Assembly (NCBI GenBank): GCA_010030955.1
Contig: RHBP01000011.1
Span: forward strand, 1 to 20,550
DNA from: Synechococcaceae bacterium WBB_10_009
Lineage (GTDB): Bacteria; Cyanobacteriota; Cyanobacteriia; PCC-6307; Cyanobiaceae
DNA length: 20,550 bases
Direction: 5' to 3'
Within the stretch, counting starts at the first letter, position 1. Each line of letters starts with the position of its first letter. This document shows positions 7,837 through 14,279 of the stretch, in pieces. The notes under the pieces were generated by a model. The model was not told where the DNA came from. It did not search any database and saw nothing but the letters and a program-made list of their open reading frames with translations. Position numbers and translations under genes: made by a program.

Positions 7837-8076
7837 TCACAGCGCGTTTGGCTCCGACCCGGGTTGAGGGTCCTGCTGGGAACTGCGCAACCGCCAGCCC
7901 TGTTCGCCATCGGATTCAAGCAACAACTCACGTTCGCCGTTCTGGATGGCTGTGCCTTCGGATAGCCCTTTGAGGTAGCCGGCCATGAACCACAGGGTCA
8001 TGGCTGCCTGCTCGCCATTGAACAGCTCATCCAGCTTGTCGCTGGACACCCCGATCTCCCAATCCCCGATCTGCAT
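7837..8076 (-). CDS. Small acidic hypothetical protein
   Basis: A 79-residue protein starting MQIGDWEIGVSS and containing DELFNGEQAAMTLWFMAGYLKGLSEG (residues 16-41), a mixed amphipathic/hydrophobic helical part, then a short beta-like part and a Pro/Gln-rich tail. I do not recognise a family. It has a good ribosome site (GGGAG, 8084-8088 on the complementary strand, 7 nt before the ATG) and typical codon use, which support it as real. It lies 96 bp downstream of the HLIP gene on the same strand and may be co-transcribed. Its 3' end converges on the RHH gene that stops at 7797. Confidence 0.7.
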   Translation of the reverse strand: MQIGDWEIGVSSDKLDELFNGEQAAMTLWFMAGYLKGLSEGTAIQNGERELLLESDGEQGWRLRSSQQDPQPGSEPNAL

Positions 8077-8172
8077 TTGATCGCTCCCGCTACATGCGCA
8101 TCTGGATCCAGCGTGATGGCCCTAGGGGCTGAAACCGGGTGAGTGCCTCCCCCATGCGGCAGTTGTGCGGGA

Positions 8173-8325
8173 TCAGCGGTGGGGCAGCAGGCTGCTCAGC
8201 TGCTGAATGACCCCCTGGCCCGAGAGCAGCTCCGTGGCCAGGGCCAATACGAAACCGATCATGGCTAGCCGCCCGTTCCAGCGCTCGGCCTGCTCAGTGA
8301 AGCCCCAGTGTTGGATGTAACGCAT
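8173..8325 (-). CDS. High-light-inducible protein (HLIP, one-helix chlorophyll-binding)
   Basis: A 50-residue protein. MRYIQHWGFTEQAERWNGRL is followed by AMIGFVLALATELLSGQGVI and a short tail. The ERWNGRLAMIGF stretch is the chlorophyll-binding motif of the ELIP/HLIP/LHC superfamily, on one thylakoid membrane helix (about 19-38). HLIPs bind chlorophyll and carotenoid and protect photosystems, or chlorophyll being recycled, under high light and other stress. Only one helix is present, as expected. The gene is short but the motif is unambiguous. It is on the same strand as, and 96 bp upstream of, the small hypothetical ending at 7837. Confidence 0.92.
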   Translation of the reverse strand: MRYIQHWGFTEQAERWNGRLAMIGFVLALATELLSGQGVIQQLSSLLPHR

Positions 8326-8425
8326 CGTTCCGTATGCAAGACCCCTTCAGCCAAGCCAATCCTCAGGAGGCGGAGACGTGGGCGGCTGATTAACGGCGTC
8401 AATGCGCCGAGAACGCAGCAACTGC

Positions 8426-8599
8426 TCAATTCAGCGGCGCCTGCTGGTCGATGGCGGCCGATAAGAGCACTGCGCAGAGGTTGCTCAGGCTGCGTTGCTG
8501 CTGCTCGGAAAGCCGCAGAAGGCGCTCGTGCAGCTCAGGCGGCAAGCTGATGCTGACGCGGGTGCTGCGCACCTGACGGTGGTTGGTGAAGTTCGCCAA
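8426..8599 (-). CDS. Small ribbon-helix-helix (CopG-like) protein 2
   Basis: A 57-residue open frame read from a TTG at 8599. The strand is RSTRVSISLPP, then helix ELHERLLRLSEQQQRS, then SLSNLCAVLLSAAID. It is clearly of the same family as the RHH protein at 15458, sharing RS-x-SNLCAxLL. There is no ATG in frame; TTG at 8599 or a GTG at 8572 (48 residues) are the only candidates, so the start is uncertain. An older ATG further upstream is followed at once by a stop codon, so the 5' end may be damaged. Two TCTACA half-sites (8624-8640) lie just upstream. Confidence 0.65.
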   Translation of the reverse strand: MANFTNHRQVRSTRVSISLPPELHERLLRLSEQQQRSLSNLCAVLLSAAIDQQAPLN

Positions 8600-8623
8600 G
8601 GCCCCAGGAGCACGGCTTCGGGT

Positions 8624-8640
8624 TCTACATGAGATCTACA
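8624..8640. promoter_or_regulatory. Direct repeat TCTACA-N5-TCTACA upstream of RHH gene 2
   Basis: Two TCTACA half-sites at 8624-8629 and 8635-8640, 11 bp apart start to start, lie 25 bp upstream of the RHH gene at 8426-8599. The same half-site and spacing, but inverted, occurs upstream of the response regulator. Candidate operator. Confidence 0.3.
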
Positions 8641-8661
8641 TCCCCTTGAAGGCCCTGGCTG

Positions 8662-8904
8662 TCATTCCGTAGGACTCTGCTGCTGTTCCAGCCGGTCGAC
8701 CCGCTGCTGAAGCGCCTTCAGGCGATGGGCCAAGCCAACCGGGTCGGCCTCGTGGGGTTCCCCAAGATCAGCGCGCACCAGGGCGCTGACATAGGCGGTC
8801 AGGGTGAGCCCGAGCTGCTGGGCCCTCTGCTTCATGGCCCCCAGCAAGGGCTCGGGCAACACCATCGAGAGCTGCTTGCGGACTGGTCGAAGGTCTGCAG
8901 GCAT
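8662..8904 (-). CDS. Ribbon-helix-helix protein 3 with C-terminal coiled coil
   Basis: An 80-residue protein. The N-terminal strand is RKQLSMVLPEP and is followed by the helices LLGAMKQRAQQLG and LTAYVSALVRADLG, an RHH fold. A charged linker and a probable short coiled coil (58-77, LKALQQRVDRLEQQQ) follow and could mediate oligomerisation. The sequence differs from the RSxSNL subgroup of the other three, so it is a separate lineage. The ATG overlaps a TCTACA half-site by one base (8904-8909), and a perfect 9-3-9 inverted repeat lies 31 bp upstream. No toxin gene is adjacent; the upstream same-strand gene is the PEBP protein. Confidence 0.78.
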   Translation of the reverse strand: MPADLRPVRKQLSMVLPEPLLGAMKQRAQQLGLTLTAYVSALVRADLGEPHEADPVGLAHRLKALQQRVDRLEQQQSPTE

Positions 8905-8934
8905 CTACAACACAGCCGCTTCTGCGTGCATCAC

Positions 8935-8955
8935 AATGCTGCATCCTGCAGCATT
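8935..8955. promoter_or_regulatory. Perfect 9-3-9 inverted repeat between the PEBP and RHH3 genes
   Basis: AATGCTGCA-TCC-TGCAGCATT. It lies 14 bp after the PEBP stop and 31 bp before the RHH3 start, both on the minus strand. It could be an operator for RHH3 autoregulation, or a terminator hairpin for the PEBP gene; no T-run follows on the minus strand, which weakens the terminator reading. Confidence 0.45.
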
Positions 8956-8969
8956 TGATTGCAGATGGG

Positions 8970-9470
8970 TCATGGCGCTGTCGCGGAGGCGAACACACCA
9001 CTGAGTTCCGCCTGGGCCAGACCGTGGCCATCGATGGCCTGCCGCAGCTCGCTCAGGGTGCAGCCGGGCTCCAGTGCCAAGCCCGTATCCAGGGCTTGCA
9101 GGGCAAAGCGGTAGCGGTGGGCCAGCCCGCCAGGGGGCAGCGGGCCTTGGTAACCGATTCGCTCAAATTGATTCACCCCCCAACAGCTGCCATGGCGCGC
9201 ACCGTTCGGCAGCTGGGGCAATCGCTCCAACCCCGCCGGCAGTGCCCGCAGCTGCGGCGGAATGTTGAACAGCACCCAGTGCACCCAGCTTCCCCCGGGT
9301 GCGTCGGGATCATCCATCACCAGGGCATAGCTGGCGGTATTGCTGGGGGCGCCGCTCCAGCGCAACGGCGGCGACAGGTTGAGGCCTTCCCCGGTGTGAA
9401 TCACCGGAATCAAGGCACCGTCGCGGAAGGCGGGGGATTCGAGATGGAAGGTGCCATTGCTGCTCACCAT
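8970..9470 (-). CDS. YbhB/YbcL-type PEBP (Raf kinase inhibitor-like) protein
   Basis: A 166-residue protein of the bacterial phosphatidylethanolamine-binding-protein family. Motifs in order are LESPAFRDG, LSPPLRWSG, DDPDAP (53-58), WVHWVLFNIP (62-71), GYQGPLPPGGLAHRY (106-120) and GHGLAQAELSG (148-158). The DPDAP and GxGPxPP-type segments form the ligand pocket. The biochemical role of bacterial members is not well defined. I chose the ATG at 9470 because the family begins shortly before ESPAF; the frame extends to 9518 but the extra Cys/Trp-rich part is not family-like. No signal peptide, so it is probably cytoplasmic. Confidence 0.93.
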   Translation of the reverse strand: MVSSNGTFHLESPAFRDGALIPVIHTGEGLNLSPPLRWSGAPSNTASYALVMDDPDAPGGSWVHWVLFNIPPQLRALPAGLERLPQLPNGARHGSCWGVNQFERIGYQGPLPPGGLAHRYRFALQALDTGLALEPGCTLSELRQAIDGHGLAQAELSGVFASATAP

Positions 9471-9637
9471 CACGGCCGCGTCTTCACAACCGCGCCACTG
9501 TGCGCAGCATTCCGCCATCGCTGTCCAGACTGGGGCGGCTTTGCAGCAGCGGCGCTGCGGTGCAGCGGCCCTTGTGGGCCAAGCCGACCGGTGCGCAGAA
9601 ACCCCGCCTAGCCCGAAAGAAGTCGTGGGGCTTGGCC

Positions 9638-9808
9638 ATGGTGGTTCCCGTAATGCCGGCGTCTCAGGCGCTGGTGCTCAGTGGTGTTCTGGTGAGCGCT
9701 GGTCTGCTGATCTTCCTGGCCGCTGCCCTGCCGCGGCACAAGCGCCGCGAACCCACAGCACAGCGCGGAGACAGCCCTCCACGGTCCATAAGTTGCGGCG
9801 AGCCCTAG
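9638..9808 (+). CDS. Possible small single-helix membrane protein
   Basis: A 56-residue frame with one clear membrane segment (ALVLSGVLVSAGLLIFLAAAL, about residues 10-30). It is followed by the basic stretch PRHKRREP, as in an N-out/C-in one-helix protein, and a short polar tail. A GTGGGG sits about 8 nt upstream of the ATG; a second ATG at 9653 is possible. It ends 10 bp before the SpoIIAA-like gene on the same strand. I do not recognise it, and short hydrophobic frames can occur by chance in GC-rich DNA. Confidence 0.4.
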   Translation: MVVPVMPASQALVLSGVLVSAGLLIFLAAALPRHKRREPTAQRGDSPPRSISCGEP

Positions 9809-9818
9809 GTGGAACAGC

Positions 9819-10544
9819 ATGATCGAGCTCATGGATGCCTTGCCCTCCGGAACCCTGGGGTTCCGCTGCAGCGGCCGCATCACCGGCGAGGAGATGCAAC
9901 GGCTGGTCATCCCACCGGTTGAGGCAGCCCTGCTCGAGTTCGACCACGTCAAGGCTCTGGTGGTGCTGGAGCCGAGCTTTGAAGGGCTCAGTCTTGAAGC
10001 GGCCTGGGATGACACAACTCTGGGGCTGCGCCATTGGGATGGGTTTGAACGGCTCGCGGTGGTTACCGATTTGGCCTGGGCACGCCATGGCGTGCGTGCC
10101 ATGGCCGTGCTGCTGCCTTATCCGGTGCATCTCTTTCCTCTGTCCGAGCAGGACAACGCTCGCCGGTGGCTGAGTGAATCCCTCGGCACCGTGCACATCG
10201 ATCGCCAGGGGGAGGTGATCACCATCAGCCTGATCGGCCACTTGGATCAGCACACCTACGCACGCATCGACGATGACCTGGCGCAGGTGTTCAGTGAGGT
10301 GGAGCGGCCGCGGGTGCTGCTGGATCTGCGGGAGTTTGAGGGCTGGTTGGGCCTCAATGCCCTGCGCCAACACCTGGCGCTGATCCGCGACTACCGCCAC
10401 CGCCCGACGCGGTTGGCCTTGGTGAGCAGCCAGCTCTGGCAGCCCCTGGCCCAACGGCTGATCCAGCCCTTCAGCAGATCCCAGACCCACACCTTCACGG
10501 GCGCCGATTTGTTGGCCGCCCAGGAATGGATTTGCGCTGATTGA
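9819..10544 (+). CDS. Tandem SpoIIAA/STAS-like two-domain protein
   Basis: A 241-residue soluble protein made of two similar halves. In the first (1 to about 118), VKALVVLEPSFEGLSLEAAWDDTTLGLRHW is followed by FERLAVVTDLAW and a late VHLFP. In the second (about 122-241), RPRVLLDLREFEGWLGLNALRQHLALIRDY is followed by TRLALVSSQLW and THTFTGAD. The alternating pattern matches the SpoIIAA-like (DUF3478-type) alpha/beta fold of small proteins found with stress genes, so this is probably an internal duplication. No catalytic site is recognised and the role is unknown. An AGGTGG ribosome site lies 6 nt before the ATG. The Cys-rich gene follows 72 bp later. Confidence 0.8.
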   Translation: MIELMDALPSGTLGFRCSGRITGEEMQRLVIPPVEAALLEFDHVKALVVLEPSFEGLSLEAAWDDTTLGLRHWDGFERLAVVTDLAWARHGVRAMAVLLPYPVHLFPLSEQDNARRWLSESLGTVHIDRQGEVITISLIGHLDQHTYARIDDDLAQVFSEVERPRVLLDLREFEGWLGLNALRQHLALIRDYRHRPTRLALVSSQLWQPLAQRLIQPFSRSQTHTFTGADLLAAQEWICAD

Positions 10545-10616
10545 GGGCGGATTTGCGGCCCTTCCCACCGGGAGCGTTCCCCGGCCCTTGGCTGATGGGG
10601 TCAGCGGCCAGAAGCC

Positions 10617-10931
10617 ATGAACAACCATCAGCACTGCCAGACCTGCGCCTTTTGGGATCAAGCCCACGGCCTGGAAATGACCAGCCTGGGGCCGATCGCC
10701 CCCTGCACGCGCCACGCGCCAACGCACTTCAGCCTCGAGAGCATCGAGCTCACCGGCGCCGCCCTCAACTTCAACAGCTATCCGGCGACACAACAAAGCC
10801 TCTCGGAGATGGACATTCCGATGGCGATCTGGCCCTACACCGCCCGCAACCAAATCTGCGGCGACTACCAGCCCTGCGAGTTGGAAGAAAGCGCTCGCCG
10901 CAGCCGCATGCGCGCAGCGCCGTTGGCCTAG
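10617..10931 (+). CDS. Small Cys-rich protein, probable zinc-binding fold
   Basis: A 104-residue protein with five cysteines. The order is CQTCAFWD (C7, C10), PCTRHAP (C30), a middle part, then WPYTARNQICGDYQPC (C81, C87). The layout CxxCxFW ... C-R-H-x-P ... WPxT ... CGDYxP resembles a widespread family of small uncharacterised CxxC proteins. C7, C10, C30 and C81 are candidates for one zinc site (inference). No enzyme motif is visible. It is downstream of the SpoIIAA-like gene on the same strand and converges on the RtcB-like gene with 10 bp between stops. Confidence 0.72.
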   Translation: MNNHQHCQTCAFWDQAHGLEMTSLGPIAPCTRHAPTHFSLESIELTGAALNFNSYPATQQSLSEMDIPMAIWPYTARNQICGDYQPCELEESARRSRMRAAPLA

Positions 10932-10941
10932 CGCCCGCCGC

Positions 10942-12237
10942 TTAGCCCTTGATGCTGATCAGGGGTTCGAGGCGGGCCACCCGTTGGGCCAGGCCCGCCT
11001 GCTCCGTGGCCGCCACCACGGCATCCCCATCAACCAAGCCAGGGCTGGCGGAGGAGAAGGCGAGGGCTTCAGCTCCATCCAGGCCCGCCAGCACATAGGC
11101 GTTGTGGCCCATGGCCCCTCCAACGAATAGCGGCTGGCCCGTGCGTCCAAAGGGGTCGGGCAGGGTTCCATGGCCGGGGCCATAGGCACGCATGGCACCG
11201 TTGCGGTGCACCACCAGCCGCCGGCTGTCATGGCCCACCAGGTGGTCCTCCAACAGGCACGTGTTGTACGACAGGTCGTAGAGCACCCGCAGGTCGGCAT
11301 CCGGCCACAGTCGGTTAAACGCATCCCGCACCCCATGGGTGAGCCGTTGGCGGTTGGCACAGCCGCCGTTGATCACCGCCTGCACCGCAGCGAGATAGCG
11401 CTGACCCAGAGCTGAACCGATGGGGGCACAGGCGAGGGATGGCTGCACCTGCGGCGCCGCCTCCAGCATCTGCTGCCGGTAATCGCTGGCCACCTCTCGG
11501 CCCAGGCCGCCGCAACCACCAAGGATCAGCACCGCCACGGCCCCCTGCCGGAGCCCCATCTGTGTGGCCACCGTGGGGTGGAACAGCTCCGCCACCCACA
11601 CCAACGACACCATCGCCACCGACACCATCGCCGTGGGCCGATGGCCGCAGCCAAAGACTCCCAACCCATCACCCTGATGGCGTTTGGCGTGCTCGGACAC
11701 CGCCTCCGCATCGGCGTTGTCGAGGTGACCGTGTTCCTCGCAGCGCAGCAGGTCCTCCGGGTAGCCCCAGCCCTGCTCCACGGCCCAGCGCGCACCACCA
11801 CGAAGCATGGCCGCGAGGCCCAGCCCCATGGAGGGTGTTGGGGTGAGGGCATCGGCGAGTGCATGGGCCAGGGCATCGCGCTGCTCCAACACCTGGGCGC
11901 GCTCGAGGTTGGTGAGTAGGCAGCGCGCACCGCCCGCCATGTCGACGCCAGCGCCCGATGCCAACACCACCCCACCCAAACGCTCGTCAGTGGCAGCCAC
12001 AACGCCAACGGGGAGGCCATCACCCCAGCGGGCATCAGGCATCAGGCACACCGGTCCCACCAATCCGGGCAATCGGGCCACGCAGCAGGCCTGCTGACGC
12101 ACCCGTTCGTCCATCCCCCGCAGCAATGGCTCACTGGCCAGCGCCAGCACCGCCGCAGAGCACCCATCCCTGGGTGGCAATCGCCAACGGTGGCTCCCCT
12201 CCCGGATCCAATCCTGTAGATCCATCGGCGGTGCCAT
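10942..12237 (-). CDS. RtcB-family homologue lacking catalytic residues (probable pseudoenzyme)
   Basis: A 431-residue protein with the overall RtcB (3'-phosphate RNA ligase) fold. Recognisable blocks are LMPDARWGDGLPVG, GAGVDMAGGAR, EEHGHLDNADAEAVSEHAKRH (positions about 167-187), GLGREVASDY, GGCANRQRLTHGVRDAF, YDLSYN, VHRNGAMRAYGPG and GAMGHNAYVLAG. The residues that bind Mn and carry GMP in RtcB look replaced. The DINCG cysteine is Gly (DMAGG, D99 kept), the GSGNHF asparagine-histidine is HR (GCGHRP), the HTGSRG histidine is gone (LGGCGG), the YDVSHN histidine is Tyr (YDLSYN), and the final CHGAGR histidine is absent (SASPG). An authentic ligase seems unlikely; RNA binding is possible. The start could also be ATG 12225. 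Confidence 0.82.
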   Translation of the reverse strand: MAPPMDLQDWIREGSHRWRLPPRDGCSAAVLALASEPLLRGMDERVRQQACCVARLPGLVGPVCLMPDARWGDGLPVGVVAATDERLGGVVLASGAGVDMAGGARCLLTNLERAQVLEQRDALAHALADALTPTPSMGLGLAAMLRGGARWAVEQGWGYPEDLLRCEEHGHLDNADAEAVSEHAKRHQGDGLGVFGCGHRPTAMVSVAMVSLVWVAELFHPTVATQMGLRQGAVAVLILGGCGGLGREVASDYRQQMLEAAPQVQPSLACAPIGSALGQRYLAAVQAVINGGCANRQRLTHGVRDAFNRLWPDADLRVLYDLSYNTCLLEDHLVGHDSRRLVVHRNGAMRAYGPGHGTLPDPFGRTGQPLFVGGAMGHNAYVLAGLDGAEALAFSSASPGLVDGDAVVAATEQAGLAQRVARLEPLISIKG

Positions 12238-12392
12238 GGGCCCAGATAGCCCAGCCTGAAGGGCCAACGGACTGCACGGGGCCCCGACAGCACCATGCCG
12301 GCGGCGACGCGGTGAGCCCGCGGCAGATGCGTGCGCGAAGGAAACAGCCGCGCCCGCTCTCCATAGCGTGAAAACGCCAGCACAACCCCATC

Positions 12393-12397
12393 GGAGG
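12393..12397 (+). promoter_or_regulatory. Ribosome binding site of hsp20
   Basis: GGAGG ending 7 nt before the ATG at 12405. It decides that ATG over the in-frame TTG at 12399. Confidence 0.8.
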
Positions 12398-12404
12398 ATT
12401 GCAG

Positions 12405-12839
12405 ATGAGCCTGATCAAATGGGAACCACTCAACGACATCGAAGCCATGGTGGACAGGGCCTTTAGCTGGCCCAGCCTGCGCTTCGGCAGTGCCCTTCCC
12501 CTGGGCGAATGGGGCCCACGGGTCGACATCTACGAATGCGACGGCACCTACCAATTCGTGGCCGACATCCCTGGCATGGCCAAGGAGGATGTGTCGGTGA
12601 AACTCTCCGGCGACATGCTCACCATCCAGGGGGAGCGCAAGCGCGAAAGCGAAGAAACCAAGCCGCATTTCCACCGTGTGGAGCGCAGCTACGGCAGCTT
12701 CAGCCGCAGCTTCTCCCTGCCGGATGACGCCGACCTGCACGCCATCAACGCCCACTGCGAAAACGGCGAGCTCACCGTCAGCATCGCCAAGAAGGCTGGC
12801 GCCCCCAACGCCGATGCCGTCACGGTGCCGGTGGACTGA
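12405..12839 (+). CDS. Small heat-shock protein, Hsp20/alpha-crystallin family
   Basis: A 144-residue ATP-independent holdase that keeps unfolding proteins soluble until DnaK/ClpB can act. The alpha-crystallin domain runs from about residue 38 to 130: GPRVDIYE, VADIPGMAKEDVSVKL, GDMLTIQGERK, SYGSFSRSFSLPDDAD and the closing ENGELTVSIAKK. A short N-terminal arm and a C-terminal tail ending VTVPVD (a possible I/V-x-I/V-type anchor) complete it. Length is normal. The upstream 167-bp gap is shared with the RtcB-like gene in divergent orientation; I do not see a CIRCE element there. The protein converges with the GAF-GGDEF gene. Confidence 0.95.
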   Translation: MSLIKWEPLNDIEAMVDRAFSWPSLRFGSALPLGEWGPRVDIYECDGTYQFVADIPGMAKEDVSVKLSGDMLTIQGERKRESEETKPHFHRVERSYGSFSRSFSLPDDADLHAINAHCENGELTVSIAKKAGAPNADAVTVPVD

Positions 12840-12884
12840 ACCCCGGTTGCTCAATCCGGCCTGCTTCGCCTCGCTGTGGCGCCG

Positions 12885-13877
12885 TTATTCGGCCACCAGC
12901 GAGGCGATTTGGTTGCGGCCATTGCCCTTGGCCAAATAGAGCGCCTGATCGGCCCGGTAAAACAGATCCGCGAAACCGCGATCGCCACCGGCCAAGCGAG
13001 TGATGCCGCCGCTGATGCGGGGTTGGTAGTCGGAGTGATCAAACACCCCCCGCAGGGATGCGATCTGCTCGCGCACCTGCTCAGCCACCTGCAGGGCTCT
13101 AGCCAGGTCGGTGTCCACCAACAGGATGGAAAACTCCTCATCGCCGATGCGGCCAAACAGGTCGTCGCTCCGCAGTTGTGAGCGGGCCGCTCGGCACACA
13201 TCCAACAGCACCTGATCGCCAGCCCTGTGGCCCCAGCGGTTGTTGATCTGGCGGAAATCGTCGATGTCGAAATTGAACAGGCTGAGCGGCTGGCCGTCGC
13301 GGCCGGCGCGCAGCACCTCCTGTTCACCGAATTGAAAAAAGGTGCTGCGGGTGTAGAGCCCGGTGACCGGGCATTGCATGCTGTGCTGGCGCAGCTGCAG
13401 TTCGCGCATCACCAGATCGGCCATCAGCTCCAACAGCGCCACCTGCTCCGGCTCAAGGCTGCGGGGGCGCCGGTCGATCACACACAGGGTGCCCAGGTTG
13501 TGCCCCTGGGGGGACCGCAGCGGCGCTCCGGCATAGAAGCGAATCTGAGGGGCATCCAGCACCAGGGGATTGCCCATGAAGCGCGGATCCTCACGCGCAT
13601 CGGGCACCACCAGGATGCCGTTGCCGGCGATGGTGTGGGCGCAGAAGGCCATCCGCCGTGGCGTTTCCGCCACATCCAGGCCGTGGCGGGCCAGGAACCA
13701 CTGGCGGTCTTGATCCACCAGCGACACCAGGGCGATGGGCATGTGCAGCACCGCACTGGCCAGCTGCACCAGCCGATCCAGGTGGGGGTCGGCCGGAGTG
13801 TCCAGCAACCCATAGCGCTGCAGATCCCGCAGCCGCTGATTCTCATCGGCGGGGATCGGGTAATCAGGGAAGGGCAT
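12885..13877 (-). CDS. GAF-GGDEF protein, probable diguanylate cyclase with variant active site
   Basis: A 330-residue soluble signalling protein. The N-terminal GAF sensor domain spans about residues 25-165 (ASAVLHMPIALVSLVDQDRQW, AFCAHTI, FYAGAPLRSPQGHNLGTLCVID). The GGDEF domain spans about 168-328 (FDIDDFRQINNRWGH, RIGDEEFSILL, ADQALYLAKGNGRNQ). The signature is GDEEF (245-249) instead of GG(D/E)EF, and the usual DxLT motif reads CPVT (169-172), so activity is uncertain. The inhibitory RxxD site (R236-D239) five residues upstream is intact, which suggests c-di-GMP binding. It starts 3 nt after the cyAbrB stop, so it belongs to the same operon. Confidence 0.92.
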   Translation of the reverse strand: MPFPDYPIPADENQRLRDLQRYGLLDTPADPHLDRLVQLASAVLHMPIALVSLVDQDRQWFLARHGLDVAETPRRMAFCAHTIAGNGILVVPDAREDPRFMGNPLVLDAPQIRFYAGAPLRSPQGHNLGTLCVIDRRPRSLEPEQVALLELMADLVMRELQLRQHSMQCPVTGLYTRSTFFQFGEQEVLRAGRDGQPLSLFNFDIDDFRQINNRWGHRAGDQVLLDVCRAARSQLRSDDLFGRIGDEEFSILLVDTDLARALQVAEQVREQIASLRGVFDHSDYQPRISGGITRLAGGDRGFADLFYRADQALYLAKGNGRNQIASLVAE

Positions 13878-13880
13878 GGA

Positions 13881-14270
13881 TCAGCGTGCCTTGCTCTGCA
13901 GGGGCACCAGCCGGATCTGGCCCTGGCTGAATTGGATGCGGAATTGATCGCCGGGCTTGAGCTGCAGCATCTCGGTATAAGCGCGGCCCACCATCAAGTT
14001 GCCGTTGAAGTGCACGTGGGTGCTGTAGCTCAACTCGCGCCCATGGGTGCCTTTGCGGTGGCTGCGGCCGTTGTGCCCCGGCAAGTCAATGCCGGTGGCC
14101 GCAAGCAAGGCTTCGTAGAACGCGCTGTAGTGCAGGTGCTCCTGGCCGTCGGCGTTCACACTCACGTAGCCGCAATGGCGAACCAGATCAGAGCGATGGG
14201 CGTTGCCCATGGCCTGAACAACATTGAGGAGACGTTCGCCCTTAAGCATGGTCGAAGTGCTGAATGGCAT
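13881..14270 (-). CDS. cyAbrB-type transcriptional regulator
   Basis: A 129-residue protein of the cyanobacterial AbrB family, which regulates nitrogen, carbon and hydrogenase genes in other cyanobacteria. The N-terminal cyanobacteria-specific part is LKGERLLNVVQAMGNAHRSDLV followed by CGYVSVNADGQEHL. A basic linker follows (NGRSHRKGTHGR), then the C-terminal AbrB domain SYSTHVHFNGNLMVGRAYTE and MLQLKPGDQFRIQF (81-114). The domain order, AbrB at the C-terminus, is diagnostic. It sits between a hypothetical gene (9-bp gap) and the GAF-GGDEF gene (3-bp gap). ATG 14270 is chosen; an ATG at 14249 is an alternative. Confidence 0.92.
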   Translation of the reverse strand: MPFSTSTMLKGERLLNVVQAMGNAHRSDLVRHCGYVSVNADGQEHLHYSAFYEALLAATGIDLPGHNGRSHRKGTHGRELSYSTHVHFNGNLMVGRAYTEMLQLKPGDQFRIQFSQGQIRLVPLQSKAR

Positions 14271-14279
14271 GGGTCTAAA

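Noticed and set aside
7615..8904. Toxin-antitoxin modules built on the RHH proteins
   Set aside because: No small toxin-like frame (RelE, MazF, PIN, HicA type) is adjacent and co-directional with any of the RHH genes.
10541..10945. Alternative plus-strand frame of 134 codons over the Cys-rich gene
   Set aside because: It is Arg/Pro/Gln-rich without structure-like periodicity; the 10617 frame has the conserved Cys pattern.
12277..12286. CGGGGCCCCG palindrome between the RtcB-like gene and hsp20
   Set aside because: A short all-GC palindrome is common in DNA of this composition and has no matching second copy.
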